64,000 bases of DNA, taken from contig OX453282.1 in the NCBI GenBank assembly GCA_949710005.1, forward strand, positions 23,777,120 through 23,841,119, given 5' to 3'. How positions within the stretch are numbered: position 1 is the stretch's first letter; every line of letters starts with the position of its first letter. Below the pieces are notes generated by a model. The model was given only the letters and a program-made list of their open reading frames with translations. It was not told the DNA's origin and ran no database searches. The position numbers and the translations under genes are program-made. This document shows positions 12,501-22,208 of this stretch, piece after piece. This DNA comes from Ricordea florida. Taxonomy: Eukaryota > Cnidaria > Anthozoa > Corallimorpharia > Ricordeidae.

Positions 12501-14295
12501 TGACAGTTTAGTTAATAATCTACCAAAAGAGGCTTTCAAAAATCTAACGAGCTACTATGAGGGTGAGCAATTAGAGCTATTATTGAGAAAGGGTGTTTTC
12601 CCATACGATTGGTTTGATGGATTAGATAAATTATCAAGTAAACAATTACCACCTAAAGAAGCGTTCTACTCAAAGCTTAACGATGATGATATATTGGAGA
12701 AAGATTATCAACATGCTCAAAAGGTGTGGGGAAGCTTTGGTATGAAAACAATGAGGGATTACCACGACCTATATCTTGAGTCAGATGTACTCCTGTTAGC
12801 CGATATCTTTGAGAACTTTCGAGATGTTTGTAGTAAAAACTATGGATTGGACCCTGCCTGGTATTACACAGCGCCTGGACTAGCTTGGGATGCAGCGTTA
12901 AAGTTAACTAAAGTAGAGTTGGAGCTGCTAACTGATCCTGACATGCTACTTATGGTTGAGAAAGGCATTCGAGGGGGTGTATCTATGATCTCTACTAGAT
13001 ATGGTAAAGCTAACAACCCATACATGGACAAATATGACCCCAACCTACCCACAAAGTATATTACATATCTCGACGCAAACAACTTATACGGCGGGGGAAT
13101 GAGTAAACCACTCCCTACTCACGGTTTTAGATGTATGAATAACCAAGAACTCAAGGGTTGGAAAAATCTCCCATGCATACTCGAGGTTGATTTGGTGTAT
13201 CCTCAACGACTTCATGATTTACACAACGACTATCCACTAGCTCCAGAGAGACTTGTCGTTAATAAGGTTGAGAAATTGATACCAAACCTCAACGACAAGG
13301 TAAAGTACGTAGTTCACCACGAGACCCTGAAAGTTTACGAAAGTCTCGGACTAAAAGTCACCAAGATTCATAGAGGTATTACATTCGAAGAGTCAGCTTG
13401 GTTAAAACCGTACATTGACTTGAATACCAACCTCAGGGCGAAAGCAGCCAACGACTTTGAAAAAGATTTCTTCAAGCTGATGAATAACTCTGTCTTTGGG
13501 AAAACAATGGAAAACATTAGAAAAAGGGTGGATGTGAGACTAGTTACGAGTGAAAAAGATGCGAAAAAATTAATATCAAAGCCAAACTATCAGCACCGCA
13601 CAATCTTTTGTGATAATCTAGTAGCCATCCACATGAAGAAAACAAAGTTAGTCTTCGATAAGCCCGTTTACTTAGGCATGTGCATTCTAGACCTAAGTAA
13701 AACATTAATGTATGATTTTCACTATAATTATATCAAACCTAAATATGGTGAAATGGCCAAGTTGCTGTTTACAGATACGGACAGTCTTTCCTATGAGATA
13801 GAAACAGATGATTTCTACAAGGATATCAGAAAAGATGTAAAATCCATGTTTGATACCAGCAACTATCCCAAAAACCATCCATCAGGTATCGAGACTGGTG
13901 TGAACAAGAAAGTCATCGGTATGTTCAAAGATGAGGCTGGTGGTAAACAGATAACCGAATTTGTTGGTCTACGAGCCAAACTCTACTCCTACAGGATGGA
14001 TGAAGGTATAGAAGAAAAGAAATGTAAGGGAATGAAGAAGGCAGTCGTAAAAAAGACTATAACCTTTGATGATTATAAGGATTGCCTATTCAATAAAGAA
14101 CCACAGATGAGGCAGATGAATGTAATCAGAAGTCATAAGCATGATGTTTACACTGAAACGGTTAACAAGATCGCCTTATCACCATTTGATGACAAGCGAC
14201 ACATTTGTGAAGATGGTATAAATACTTACGCCCACGGACATTATCGTTCCAACACAAAATTAGGTGGCAGCTCAGTATCTTCTGGTACAAACTGA
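9546..14295 (+). pseudogene. polB: Polinton 1 protein-primed type B DNA polymerase, split by an insertion
   Basis: The N-terminal part (9546-10636) has a SAP-like segment (SVKQLKVLAKEQGIKGYSTM), then a 31-residue direct repeat (93 bp; units at 9705 and 9798, partial units after) and a conserved domain starting FTPKEHQTALKGY. A 661-bp element splits the gene at 10637-11297; the same frame is open on both sides. The downstream part (to 14295) carries a C2H2-like finger (CHRCLNSFQSKTSLEKH), an exonuclease motif (VDFESS), an endonuclease VII/HNH-like Zn motif (CHICEGELG...DHCH), SGYDSHIF, and polymerase motifs DANNLYGG, NNSVFGKT and DTDS (about 13,774). In Polintons this enzyme replicates the element. 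The insert brings stops, so the copy is broken. Confidence 0.9.
10637..11297. mobile_element. 661-bp inverted-repeat element inside polB
   Basis: The ends are inverted copies of CAGGGGCACCCAACGA, flanked on both sides by AATTAT (10631-10636 and 11298-11303). The termini could be shifted by one base, because C follows the left AATTAT and also the right one. The interior is filled with degenerate repeats around TCCGAAAATTTTAGG spaced about 40-60 bp apart. No protein is encoded. A 6-bp duplication does not by itself fix the superfamily. Confidence 0.8.
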
Positions 14296-15209
14296 AGCTC
14301 TTCCCTAACAAAACTACGCCTCGGTCCATCTAGTAAATAATACAACACTGGCTGATTAGGTGACACCACACTACGTGACAGATCGTAAACCTGAATACTC
14401 CATATAGCTCCTTCATCTTCTCCAGGAGCTAATAGATACCGAACTTTAACACCAGGTGGCAGTCTCACCTCATCATGTCCAACAACTCGCCTATACTTTG
14501 GAGGATCAATATCAACCTCTTTCAGTCTTATAGCTTTCTCAGGCTCTTTACCAGTTATTCTCGTTGGTACACTATTCAAAGTTTTCAAAATAGCCGGTAA
14601 TCGTTTCACCCATACTCTAGATCGATCATCACTAATCATTTCTTGTGCGTATTGATGACTAAATAGTTTTTCTGATAATGTTCTATTTGCTCTTTTAACA
14701 AATGCTTGAGCTCTGTGGTTTCCAGCTTCAGACCGTTGTATGTTTACATTATGTTTTTCCATAAGTTTAGTAACTTCCCCCATGAATTCTTTACCAGGAT
14801 CGACAATTAATGTTTTAGGATATTTTAACTTTCTGGAGTAAATCTTACTGAAGGCTTTTGAAATCTCATTACTTTCTTTTGAGGTTAGTGGTTCAGCATC
14901 TTTGTATCGACTAGCTATATCAATCACAACCAGAGCATATCGATATGTCTTTCTTCCCACTCTGTCATGTGGTAAAAATAATAGATCCGCTTGGTGAATC
15001 TGATTAGGTTTATCCACATTCCAGTGCGGTCTAGGGATATACTTTGGAGCTGGTAGATAGATTTGCCACATCGCCTGTTTCTCAAGCCATCGTTTAGCAT
15101 CAGCTTCACTAACTTTTGCTTTTTCAGCTAATTTAGGAATGGCAGAATACCCTTTCCAATATCCATAAGTCGAATAGTATGTTTTTGATAGTATGCTTTC
15201 GTTACTCAT
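14241..15209 (-). CDS. int: Polinton 1 retroviral-type integrase, catalytic Glu replaced
   Basis: The 322-residue minus-strand protein has an N-terminal helical region (AIPKLAEKAKVSEADAKRWL), an RNase H-fold core and a C-terminal chromo/SH3-like tail (VLYYLLDGPRR). Catalytic Asp residues sit in HQADLLFLP and VDPGKEF. The third acidic residue, Glu in AFVENANR of Polinton 2, is Lys here (AFVKRANR). In retroviral-type integrases that Glu completes the DDE triad, so this copy should be inactive. Its 3' end overlaps the polB 3' end by 55 bp, tail to tail. Confidence 0.9.
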   Translation of the reverse strand: MSNESILSKTYYSTYGYWKGYSAIPKLAEKAKVSEADAKRWLEKQAMWQIYLPAPKYIPRPHWNVDKPNQIHQADLLFLPHDRVGRKTYRYALVVIDIASRYKDAEPLTSKESNEISKAFSKIYSRKLKYPKTLIVDPGKEFMGEVTKLMEKHNVNIQRSEAGNHRAQAFVKRANRTLSEKLFSHQYAQEMISDDRSRVWVKRLPAILKTLNSVPTRITGKEPEKAIRLKEVDIDPPKYRRVVGHDEVRLPPGVKVRYLLAPGEDEGAIWSIQVYDLSRSVVSPNQPVLYYLLDGPRRSFVREELQFVPEDTELPPNFVLER

Positions 15210-15242
15210 TTAAAGAATAATCCGCCTATTCTTAAAATAAAT
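15209..15242 (+). promoter_or_regulatory. TTTAAAG-type upstream motif, Polinton 1 integrase/capsid intergene
   Basis: TTTAAAGAAT lies 34 bp before the capsid ATG, inside the 33-bp gap that separates the divergent integrase and capsid starts. It matches the motif before most Polinton 2 genes. Confidence 0.5.
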
Positions 15243-16481
15243 ATGTCGCAAGCTATATCTGAAGAAATTAACCCAAACAGGATTCCGCTAGAGCCACTCG
15301 GTTTGAAAGCAGAATCGACACTGAATAGGATCAGCTTAAATCCTTCCTCTATAACTCCTGATGAGACTATGTATATAAATATTCCAAAGCTTTCTAAGAA
15401 TTTAGTGATTGTACCAGGAAGCGTATCTATACTATTTGACTTGACTGTTGACGGTCATGCTAACAACACCCTTGTGAATAACGTGGGCAGTAACCTTGTA
15501 TCCAAACTCAGGGTTCTTTTTGGTGGAGAAACACTACAGGATACTAATAGATACGATCTCTTTCAAACCTACCATGACTTATACTTATCAGCTGAAGATC
15601 GTAAGGATGGAATAAAACAAGGTATTTCTTCTGAAAACATGAGGAAGCTTAGGACAAATGCGGGTGATAAGGTAACCTCAGGAAATGCTAAGGAAGTAGC
15701 TCTTGCAGCAGTATACAACACCAAGTACCGTATCCCACTCAACCATCCTATTCTCAGCAAGCATGGGGCTTTCTATCCAAAGGCGTTACCTAATTCACTA
15801 ACCTTTGAGATTACACTAGCCCCAGTTTCTGATATTGTTGTTTATTCTGACAAGACCAAGACTCCAAATTATAAAATTACAAACCTTGAGTTGGAATATG
15901 CTTCTATCTCAAGTGAATACTTAGCTCGTGAGGCTCAGTCAGCTTATCAGGTTGGTAAAGGATTCTTTTACGAGAATGTCATTCTACACAAAACTTTAAC
16001 CATCTCCAAACCTAATGACGATATCATAACCGTAGACGTTAATCTACCTAGGAGGTCAATGACAGGGATATTGTGCTTGTTCACAGAGAGCTACATCGGA
16101 GGAGCACGAGACTCTGAGAAGTTTGTCAATCCGAATATTACATCAATCGAGATTAGCGTTGACGGCGTACCAAACCGTATCTACTCCAAGGGAATGAAAC
16201 CGTCAGACTTCTGGGATTCGGTAAAGAAACGTTTCGGTAGAGAGGGTGTTGAGCTAGAGGATTTTTATGCTGACAAGTTTGCTCTATGGATTGACTTGAG
16301 AACTCACTCTGACAATAGTATTCATGGAGGAGGAATGGCCTTAGACAACACACAAGGCGGTGTAAAACTAGAAATGAAAAGAAAAGTTGGAGGAACAGGA
16401 AATATAACCTGCTACATGTTCGTGGTAGCCGATGCGTTGATGGAGATCATGAATTCAAACTTAAGATCAATTATGTATTAG
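15243..16481 (+). CDS. Polinton 1 major capsid protein candidate (double jelly-roll)
   Basis: 412 residues, uninterrupted, starting 33 bp from the divergent integrase start. The pattern FGGETLQDTNRYDLFQTYHDL, a central LEYASISSEYLAREA block, VDGVPNRIYSKGMKPSDFW and a C-terminal VVADALMEIMNSNL matches Polinton PY-type capsid proteins as I know them (conserved VDG, a tail of beta strands, near-terminal Asn). At about 410 residues it is shorter than many Polinton hexons. Polinton 2 has a close relative (414 aa). The fold is inferred; structure prediction would settle it. Confidence 0.7.
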   Translation: MSQAISEEINPNRIPLEPLGLKAESTLNRISLNPSSITPDETMYINIPKLSKNLVIVPGSVSILFDLTVDGHANNTLVNNVGSNLVSKLRVLFGGETLQDTNRYDLFQTYHDLYLSAEDRKDGIKQGISSENMRKLRTNAGDKVTSGNAKEVALAAVYNTKYRIPLNHPILSKHGAFYPKALPNSLTFEITLAPVSDIVVYSDKTKTPNYKITNLELEYASISSEYLAREAQSAYQVGKGFFYENVILHKTLTISKPNDDIITVDVNLPRRSMTGILCLFTESYIGGARDSEKFVNPNITSIEISVDGVPNRIYSKGMKPSDFWDSVKKRFGREGVELEDFYADKFALWIDLRTHSDNSIHGGGMALDNTQGGVKLEMKRKVGGTGNITCYMFVVADALMEIMNSNLRSIMY

Positions 16482-16488
16482 TTAAAAG

Positions 16489-17127
16489 ATGGAAGAACTG
16501 CGAGAAAAAGTTCTTTTCCATTGCATTATAACTGGTCCAACAAATTGTGGAAAGACAAAGTACCTCACGAATCAGCTCCGAGGACCCTTCAAAAAAGTGT
16601 TTGAATACATTGTTCTCATATGTCCGACTTATGCTAAAAATAAAACCTATCATAAATTTGCTCACGGAGATAAACGTTTCTTGGTATTATCACCAGATTC
16701 TAGTAACAGCGATGAGATTAACGAGTTATTAACTAATTGTCAAACTTTGTTCTCAGGTACAAATACGTTACTTATTTTAGACGACTGTGCTGTATCGAAA
16801 GATCTAAAGAAACGCTCGAACAAGTTTATAGATCTAGCATTCTCTGGAAGGCATCATGGATTATCAGTGTGGGTATTGACTCAACAATTAACATCCATAG
16901 CAAAACCATTCCGTGAAAATGTAGCTTGTGTGGTTACATTCCATAATCCATCACAAAAGGGTATGAAGATGCTTTTCGAAGATTATGGAGGGGATTTAGA
17001 CTCTGAAACTCGTAAAAAGTTTGTAGAACTACTGAAAACTGAAAAATATTCGAGACTCTGTTTCTGTTTACGTTATTCATTCCAATGTTATTTAGAGATT
17101 CCTGGGCAAAGCGGTGCGGTGATTTAA
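16489..17127 (+). CDS. Polinton 1 genome-packaging ATPase (FtsK/HerA-like)
   Basis: 212 residues with Walker A GPTNCGKT near residue 15, Walker B TLLILDDC near residue 95 and a sensor-like VLTQQLTS. Such ATPases drive DNA into capsids in Polintons, adenovirus-related elements and virophages. It starts 7 bp after the capsid stop, with only TTAAAAG before the ATG. The C-terminus differs from Polinton 2 in its last residues (GQSGAVI here). The frame is intact. Confidence 0.85.
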   Translation: MEELREKVLFHCIITGPTNCGKTKYLTNQLRGPFKKVFEYIVLICPTYAKNKTYHKFAHGDKRFLVLSPDSSNSDEINELLTNCQTLFSGTNTLLILDDCAVSKDLKKRSNKFIDLAFSGRHHGLSVWVLTQQLTSIAKPFRENVACVVTFHNPSQKGMKMLFEDYGGDLDSETRKKFVELLKTEKYSRLCFCLRYSFQCYLEIPGQSGAVI

Positions 17128-17158
17128 AAGAATCTATGTATTATTACAAAATTAAAAG
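17123..17158 (+). promoter_or_regulatory. TTTAAAAGAATC upstream motif
   Basis: It starts 36 bp before ATG 17,159 and overlaps the end of the ATPase gene. It is nearly identical to the sequence before the equivalent Polinton 2 gene at 35,935-35,970, although the surrounding DNA has diverged. Confidence 0.55.
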
Positions 17159-17659
17159 ATGACAAGCGTTGAAGATTTTATTGAAGAAGATGAGGTAAAA
17201 GATAATGATGTTGAAATAAAACAAGAATCACTAGCTATTCTCGCATCTCTTGGGACTACAAAGGAATATTTAGGTGTTGAGATGAGTCTGGGTGATATCA
17301 AGAAACTCACAGAAAAAGACGTTGAAAAATATTATAATCGATACCAAACAGTATTAGGTAAGAAAATTAGTGGTGGATTAGTAGATTCATCTCTTCAATT
17401 AGTTTCTCATGTCATTTCTTACGTGGTTCCTGTAGATGACATAGAAGCGCTTTGTAAAGACTTGAAGAACGATGAGTTGGTTAATCGTGAACTGACAAAC
17501 TTTGTAGGTCTCTTAGCATTAAAAGGTGGAAGATTGGTAGCACTTGCCAGCGGACTATTCCAGGTTGCTAAGCACATTAGAATCAACAAAATAGAAGAAG
17601 TTTCAAGTACTACTGAGCACAAAATACAAGAAGTTTCAAGTACTACTGAGCAAAACTGA
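17159..17659 (+). CDS. Polinton 1 conserved protein of unknown function (166 aa)
   Basis: Not recognised by name. It has an acidic N-terminus, a helical core (YLGVEMSLGDIKKL) and a hydrophobic stretch (FVGLLALKGGRLVALASGLF). It aligns well with the 178-aa Polinton 2 protein in the same place. The C-terminus ends in a short direct duplication (EEVSSTTEHK then QEVSSTTEQN). It could be a minor virion or scaffold protein; that is a guess from its position. Confidence 0.7.
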   Translation: MTSVEDFIEEDEVKDNDVEIKQESLAILASLGTTKEYLGVEMSLGDIKKLTEKDVEKYYNRYQTVLGKKISGGLVDSSLQLVSHVISYVVPVDDIEALCKDLKNDELVNRELTNFVGLLALKGGRLVALASGLFQVAKHIRINKIEEVSSTTEHKIQEVSSTTEQN

Positions 17660-17671
17660 GCATGAAACCGA

Positions 17672-17705
17672 TTTAAAGATTCTTTACTATGGGAAATAAA
17701 TAATC
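17672..17705 (+). promoter_or_regulatory. TTTAAAGATTCTTTAC upstream motif
   Basis: It lies 34 bp before ATG 17,706 and follows the common pattern. The spacer ends AATC directly before the ATG, as in several Polinton 2 genes. Confidence 0.55.
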
Positions 17706-18092
17706 ATGTCTGATGAAGTTGTTGAACAAATTACAATAGATCCCCCTCCTCCTAAAAAGAAGAGAGAAGTTAAAGAGAAAGATCCTAAAAAGGTGGCTGC
17801 CGGTAAGAAACTAGCAGAATATAACAAAAGAGCCAAAGAAGCGTTAGCTAGGGAAACAGCAAGGGAAATGAAACGTGAAGCGGAGACTAACAAGGAAGAA
17901 ACTATAAATGTAGAGAGTGAATCTAAAGCATGGATTCCAGAGCTATCTTTTACTACTGTGTTATCTATTGTTGGAATAGGGTTTACCGCAGTTGACATGT
18001 TTATGAGGTACTACAAAAACAGAAAACCACCAACCACAAATATTCCTACCCAACCACCACCCTCACAGACTCCAAAAATAGTAATGATCTGA
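17706..18092 (+). CDS. Polinton 1 basic single-pass membrane protein (128 aa)
   Basis: It starts MSDEVVEQI and runs through a Lys-rich helical segment (KKVAAGKKLAEYNKRAKEALA). One membrane-like helix follows (ELSFTTVLSIVGIGFTAVDM), then a Pro-rich tail. The Polinton 2 homologue at 36,553-36,978 has the same layout. Function unknown; the architecture suggests a small internal-membrane or core protein of the virion. Confidence 0.7.
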   Translation: MSDEVVEQITIDPPPPKKKREVKEKDPKKVAAGKKLAEYNKRAKEALARETAREMKREAETNKEETINVESESKAWIPELSFTTVLSIVGIGFTAVDMFMRYYKNRKPPTTNIPTQPPPSQTPKIVMI

Positions 18093-18101
18093 GGAAAATA
18101 G

Positions 18102-18119
18102 TTTAAAGATTTTCTCTAA
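18102..18119 (+). promoter_or_regulatory. Orphan TTTAAAGATTTTCT motif cut off by hAT
   Basis: This motif stands where the next Polinton gene should be announced, but the hAT terminus CAGGGGCGG starts at 18,120 and no gene follows. It shows that Polinton 1 once extended further right. Confidence 0.55.
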
Positions 18120-18680
18120 CAGGGGCGGATCCAGAGTAGTTCAAGTGATTTCCAGAAATCACTCAAATGTTTCCAAACCTGGGTTTGTTATTTCTCAGGT
18201 TGTTTCTTGAAGCTCAGTGTTTGCAGTGTTTATTATGAAATAAAACAAAGAAAAAAATCGTCGAATCTCGTTTTACCGTCGATTACACAGCAAACCCAGT
18301 CCATTCCGAACGAATTTGACGAATCTCCGTTCGCGCGCTTTCGTCCTTTGTCGAGACTTCGGAGAACAACATGAAAAAATTCGTAGGCACGACCGGACAA
18401 AATTTGTACGCAGCGGGTGGGAGTGGTTAGTTTATCGATCTTTCCACAAATCACTCAAAACCCTCCTCTATTGGCCAGAATCACTCGCATTGTCTTGCGA
18501 ACTACTCAAACTCGATTGTGATTGGCTATCCAGGACGCAAACTACCGTGCAAACTACTGACAATCGTATATATTAAAGGGAAGCCTCTCCCCGAAAGTCC
18601 CTCGTTTGTTCTTGCTCCGATCAGAGTTCATTGTTAAAGTAACTTGCTACGGAGGAAGACAAGGGAAATTTTAATTATAA

Positions 18681-19225
18681 ATGATGGTTCGAGGCGATCC
18701 AGTTTGTCGGAAGGAGGACTGTTCACATTCTGATGTTGGTTTGGTTTTCAAGGAAATCAACTCATATTCGGACCAGGACAAGTTCATAGAGAATGTGTGG
18801 AAACCAGGTGAGCTATTTGATTTCCCAGCGTCAGTGGAATGTTCGAATTGTAGCCGTCATTTTGTGCGGAGCTGGCTGAAAAGATTTCCCTGGCTAGCAT
18901 ACTCTAAATATGTCGATGGTGCATTTAGTTTACCGTGTGTTTGTTTTGGAGTCCAGTGTGGGCGAAATACGAATAAACTAGACAAATTGTTCAAGTCTCC
19001 ACTCACACACACACGTCCGCCGTTTCACGTTTTAGCAAACACGCCAGCGGGAAATGTGAGATGCATAATTTTGCAGTGATCGCAGTGGAGAATTTTCTGA
19101 GAAACATGAGAAGAGAAGCGGTTCCAATTGATCAGTAGATCAACAATTTACTTCAACAGCAAATCAATAGAAATCGCGAAATTCTGAAATCCCTTTTTAA
19201 AACAATAATTTTCTGCGGAAAAAAC
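18681..19225 (+). pseudogene. hAT transposase, N-terminal part (TTF-type Zn finger)
   Basis: From ATG 18,681 the frame has a cysteine-bearing DNA-binding region (VECSNCSRHF, then FPWLAYSKYVDGAFSLPCVCF) typical of ZMYM1-like hAT transposases. The frame shifts near 19,040 and an in-frame TAG sits near 19,136 before NREILKSLFKTIIFCGKN. The CACTA element then interrupts it. Together with 60,145-60,790 it is a decayed single gene. Confidence 0.75.
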
Positions 19226-19560
19226 CACTCTTAAGTTTATTTTTTTGTGAATTCTTAATTTAAGTCAGGAGATACTTACATCAAGGCGTTATTTCTTATT
19301 TTGAGAGTCAATTCCTTGGAATGTAAGAATTGAGATTTCTGATTTTAAGGCATGGATTGCTCTTGATGAAAGTTACTCATTTTAAGAGTGTCACCTATCA
19401 AAAAATAAGAACTACATTTCTTGTTTTAAGAACTCTCAATAGTGATTTGGAAGGCTCTCATTAAGAGAATAAACTGCTAAAGAAATAAGATCTAAACTCC
19501 TTGTTTCAAGCAGGTACTTATTCTCTGAGCAGAGAGTTTCTTGTTCCTAGAATTTATAAC
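19226..19560. repeat. CACTA left TIR and subterminal repeats, type 1
   Basis: After the 15-bp TIR, at least eight variants of TTTTAAGAG/CTCTTAAAA occur in both orientations within 330 bp (for example ATTTTAAGAGTG near 19,380 and CATTAAGAGAAT near 19,460). Related motifs occur inside the right end at about 59,920-60,144. In CACTA elements such repeats bind transposase. Confidence 0.7.
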
Positions 19561-20570
19561 CAATGTTTAGAAATAACAATTAATTTCTTGTGATGTATTT
19601 TTTAAAGATCTTTGTGAAATTTTTCTTGTCATGGGCAAGAAAGAATTTGTCTTCTTCTTCATGAAGAAAACTATTTCATGAACAAAATGACATTTTTGAG
19701 TGTTTGTTATTCCAAGAATATTACCCAAAAAAATAATTAATGGAAGGATTTCTGTTCTGTTTCATGAATTTTATTTGGAATGACAACCAAATTCCTTTTC
19801 ATTATGAATCAGAAATTTATAATGATCCAAGAGTTTTACAATATTTAACTGTCAAAATAACTAGCTTGTAACTAATATCTACAAGCGTACAGACAATGAA
19901 AATACTCTTCGCTTTTCCCTTGTTATATATTGTATTAATACATAAATTTGACAGCAGTTTCAGTCTTTCGATGGTCTATATACTCTTAAGACCACTATCT
20001 GACTCACATACAATGTTCAAAACTTGGAAGTAAAACCACTTGCTTGTGGCTTGTGTTCCACCGAAATGGCCCTTTGAGCATTTTATGATGTTATCGTATG
20101 GTCTATATTAAGGATATATATATATAGACCATGCAAAACTGTTGTTGATTTGTTAAACAGAACCAAGTGAAATTTAAACAGCTCCCAGTAATGTATTACA
20201 GTGTACCTAGAAACTATCATGTGATTATTACAATAATTATATAAGCAAATTTAAGAATCCTGATGTAATATAAACCTATTAATAGCTTAAAGATCAGTAA
20301 CTCTGGTTGGAAAGTTTTGAAAGAAATGAGCTCATACTATAGCCAAATTATAGCTCATTTCCTTCAAAATTTAGAACCCTAGAATGGTGTTGAGCTTTTG
20401 TTATGCAAAATTTTGGTTACTTGTTCATTTCCACTCAAAATATACACAACTTATTGAAGAATAATTATTTACCAACAAGGATATTCATCTTTGTAACAAT
20501 GAATCGTCCATTAGAATGTTGGTAAGTATGATAAACATGATGGTCTTTTAGTTGTACATGGCTTACTACT
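19561..20570. other. AT-rich non-coding part of the CACTA left arm
   Basis: No coding frames. It contains a short TA-rich palindromic run near 20,110-20,130 (ATATATATATAGACCAT, with ATGGTCTATAT just before it). Confidence 0.4.
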
Positions 20571-21450
20571 TCGTAGCCTGAAGCAATCACAGGAAAATTT
20601 TATGAAATTCCATTGATGTTTTTTGTTAAAACCACAATGGGAATTAATTGAATTCCCATTCTAAGAAAGTTCCCATTAATGGGATTTTCTCTGAGTGGAA
20701 CCTGCTGAACAATTACCATTAATGTGAATTCAGTCTCCTGAATGTAATTTTGCTGTTTTCCCATCAATGAAAATTAATTTGATGAAAGAGAAATGGTATG
20801 TCAGATCACATTAACAGATTTAACATAAAAACCATTCCTGGGAAAAGTATCAATACCATTAATGTTATCATGGAATATAAAATTCCATTAATGGGATTAA
20901 CATTCGGTAAAAACAATGATGGGTATTCTGAAATCCCATGCTAGGGTTCTATTTAAGAACCATATATGGGAAATGTATCTAAACCCATTCATGTTACTAT
21001 AGAATAAGAAAAGCCATTCTTAGTAATGACCCTTATTAAAACAGTAATGGTATTTCAAAACACATGAATAGGTTTTATATACAAACCATTCCTGGGAAAT
21101 TTATGAATTCCATGAATGTTACCTCAAAATATAAAATCCCATTAATGACATTGAACTAAATAAAACCCATGCCAAGGTTCCTCTAACCCATATACATGCA
21201 TGTACGGGTAATGTGCCTAGAGTGAATCTATTTATTTTGCTGTGGAATAAAAAATCCCACTGATAACAATAACGTCAATCCTAATCAACATAGAAATGGG
21301 TATTTATTTAAAAACCATTCATAGAAAACCTACTCAACCAGTACTTAATATGTTATTTTGGAATAAAAAAATGCTAGTATTTTAAATCTTATGCTTGGAT
21401 TTTATGTAAGAACAACTAATGGAAAAAACCTAATTTCATGTTGTCTTTGA
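20571..21450. repeat. Cluster of CCATTAATGG-type repeats, downstream of transposase A
   Basis: Degenerate units spaced about 50-65 bp apart carry CCCATTAATGGGA, CCATTAATG or CCATTCATGG variants, often with TTCC before or GGAA after. A similar cluster lies downstream of transposase B at 45,400-45,990. The palindromic core suggests a protein-binding site. Confidence 0.7.
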
Positions 21451-22208
21451 AATTTAGTCCATAGCTTTCATTAGCTGTCATTAAGCATGAGAATTCAACT
21501 TGTATTCCAAATGCAATGCCACTGGTTCCTATAAACCTGAAAAGCCTGTTAATTTTGGCATTAATCTTATTTCCTATGTGAAGTTGATTTACGGTGCTAT
21601 CTTAAAGCTGTGTACAAGACTGATCCACTAACTTGAATCACTAAAATTGTGAGCTTGCCACCCAACAGCTCTTAACCATACTATCATTATAAACTATGAA
21701 ATATTCAAACTCCCTTTAAATGTTACAGTTAAACATCAAAGGCACACAATTTTAACAAGGTACAGGTCATGTGATCAAGTCATTTAAAGGGCCTAACTGG
21801 AGAAAACATTTTTTAACAAAATATTTTTTTCTTCATTATTTCCCAAACACCAAGTTTCACTTTTGCCTGGTTCTACCATTAAATGTCAAAGAAGACTTTG
21901 TGTGACTGTTTCTGTTAGTATAAGGATATAAAAACACAAGAGAGGAATATATATAGAAACTACTAGCAGTTTAGTACCTGTAAAATAAGCTCGGTCACAA
22001 GCATTCAATTTCTCAGCAATATCAATGCATAAACGTCATAAAAACCAGGAATACCGGTAATCTTGCATTTGTTTGGAGACCAGAAGAGAAATGTTATGTT
22101 ATTGTTACGACAAGGGTTCTGCTTCATACATGTAACAGTGCCATGGTTATTGAATTTTCATTCAAATTACTTAAAAATGGATTTAAAAAGTTACATTGTC
22201 AATTTAAG
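21451..22208. other. Spacer between repeat cluster and transposase A
   Basis: AT-rich; probably holds the 3' UTR of transposase A. Nothing else supported. Confidence 0.4.

Larger units (their letters stand above)
9546..18119 (+). mobile_element. Polinton 1: Polinton/Maverick (adinto-like) remnant, right half missing
   Basis: Gene order polB (+), integrase (-), capsid (+), ATPase (+), a 166-aa protein and a 128-aa protein repeats the first six genes of Polinton 2 with clear protein similarity. Codon use is less AT-rich than in Polinton 2. The element breaks off at 18,119, exactly where hAT sequence begins and right after the promoter-like motif that should precede the next gene. No TIR was recognised on the left. 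polB is interrupted and the integrase has lost an active-site residue, so this copy cannot move by itself. Confidence 0.85.
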
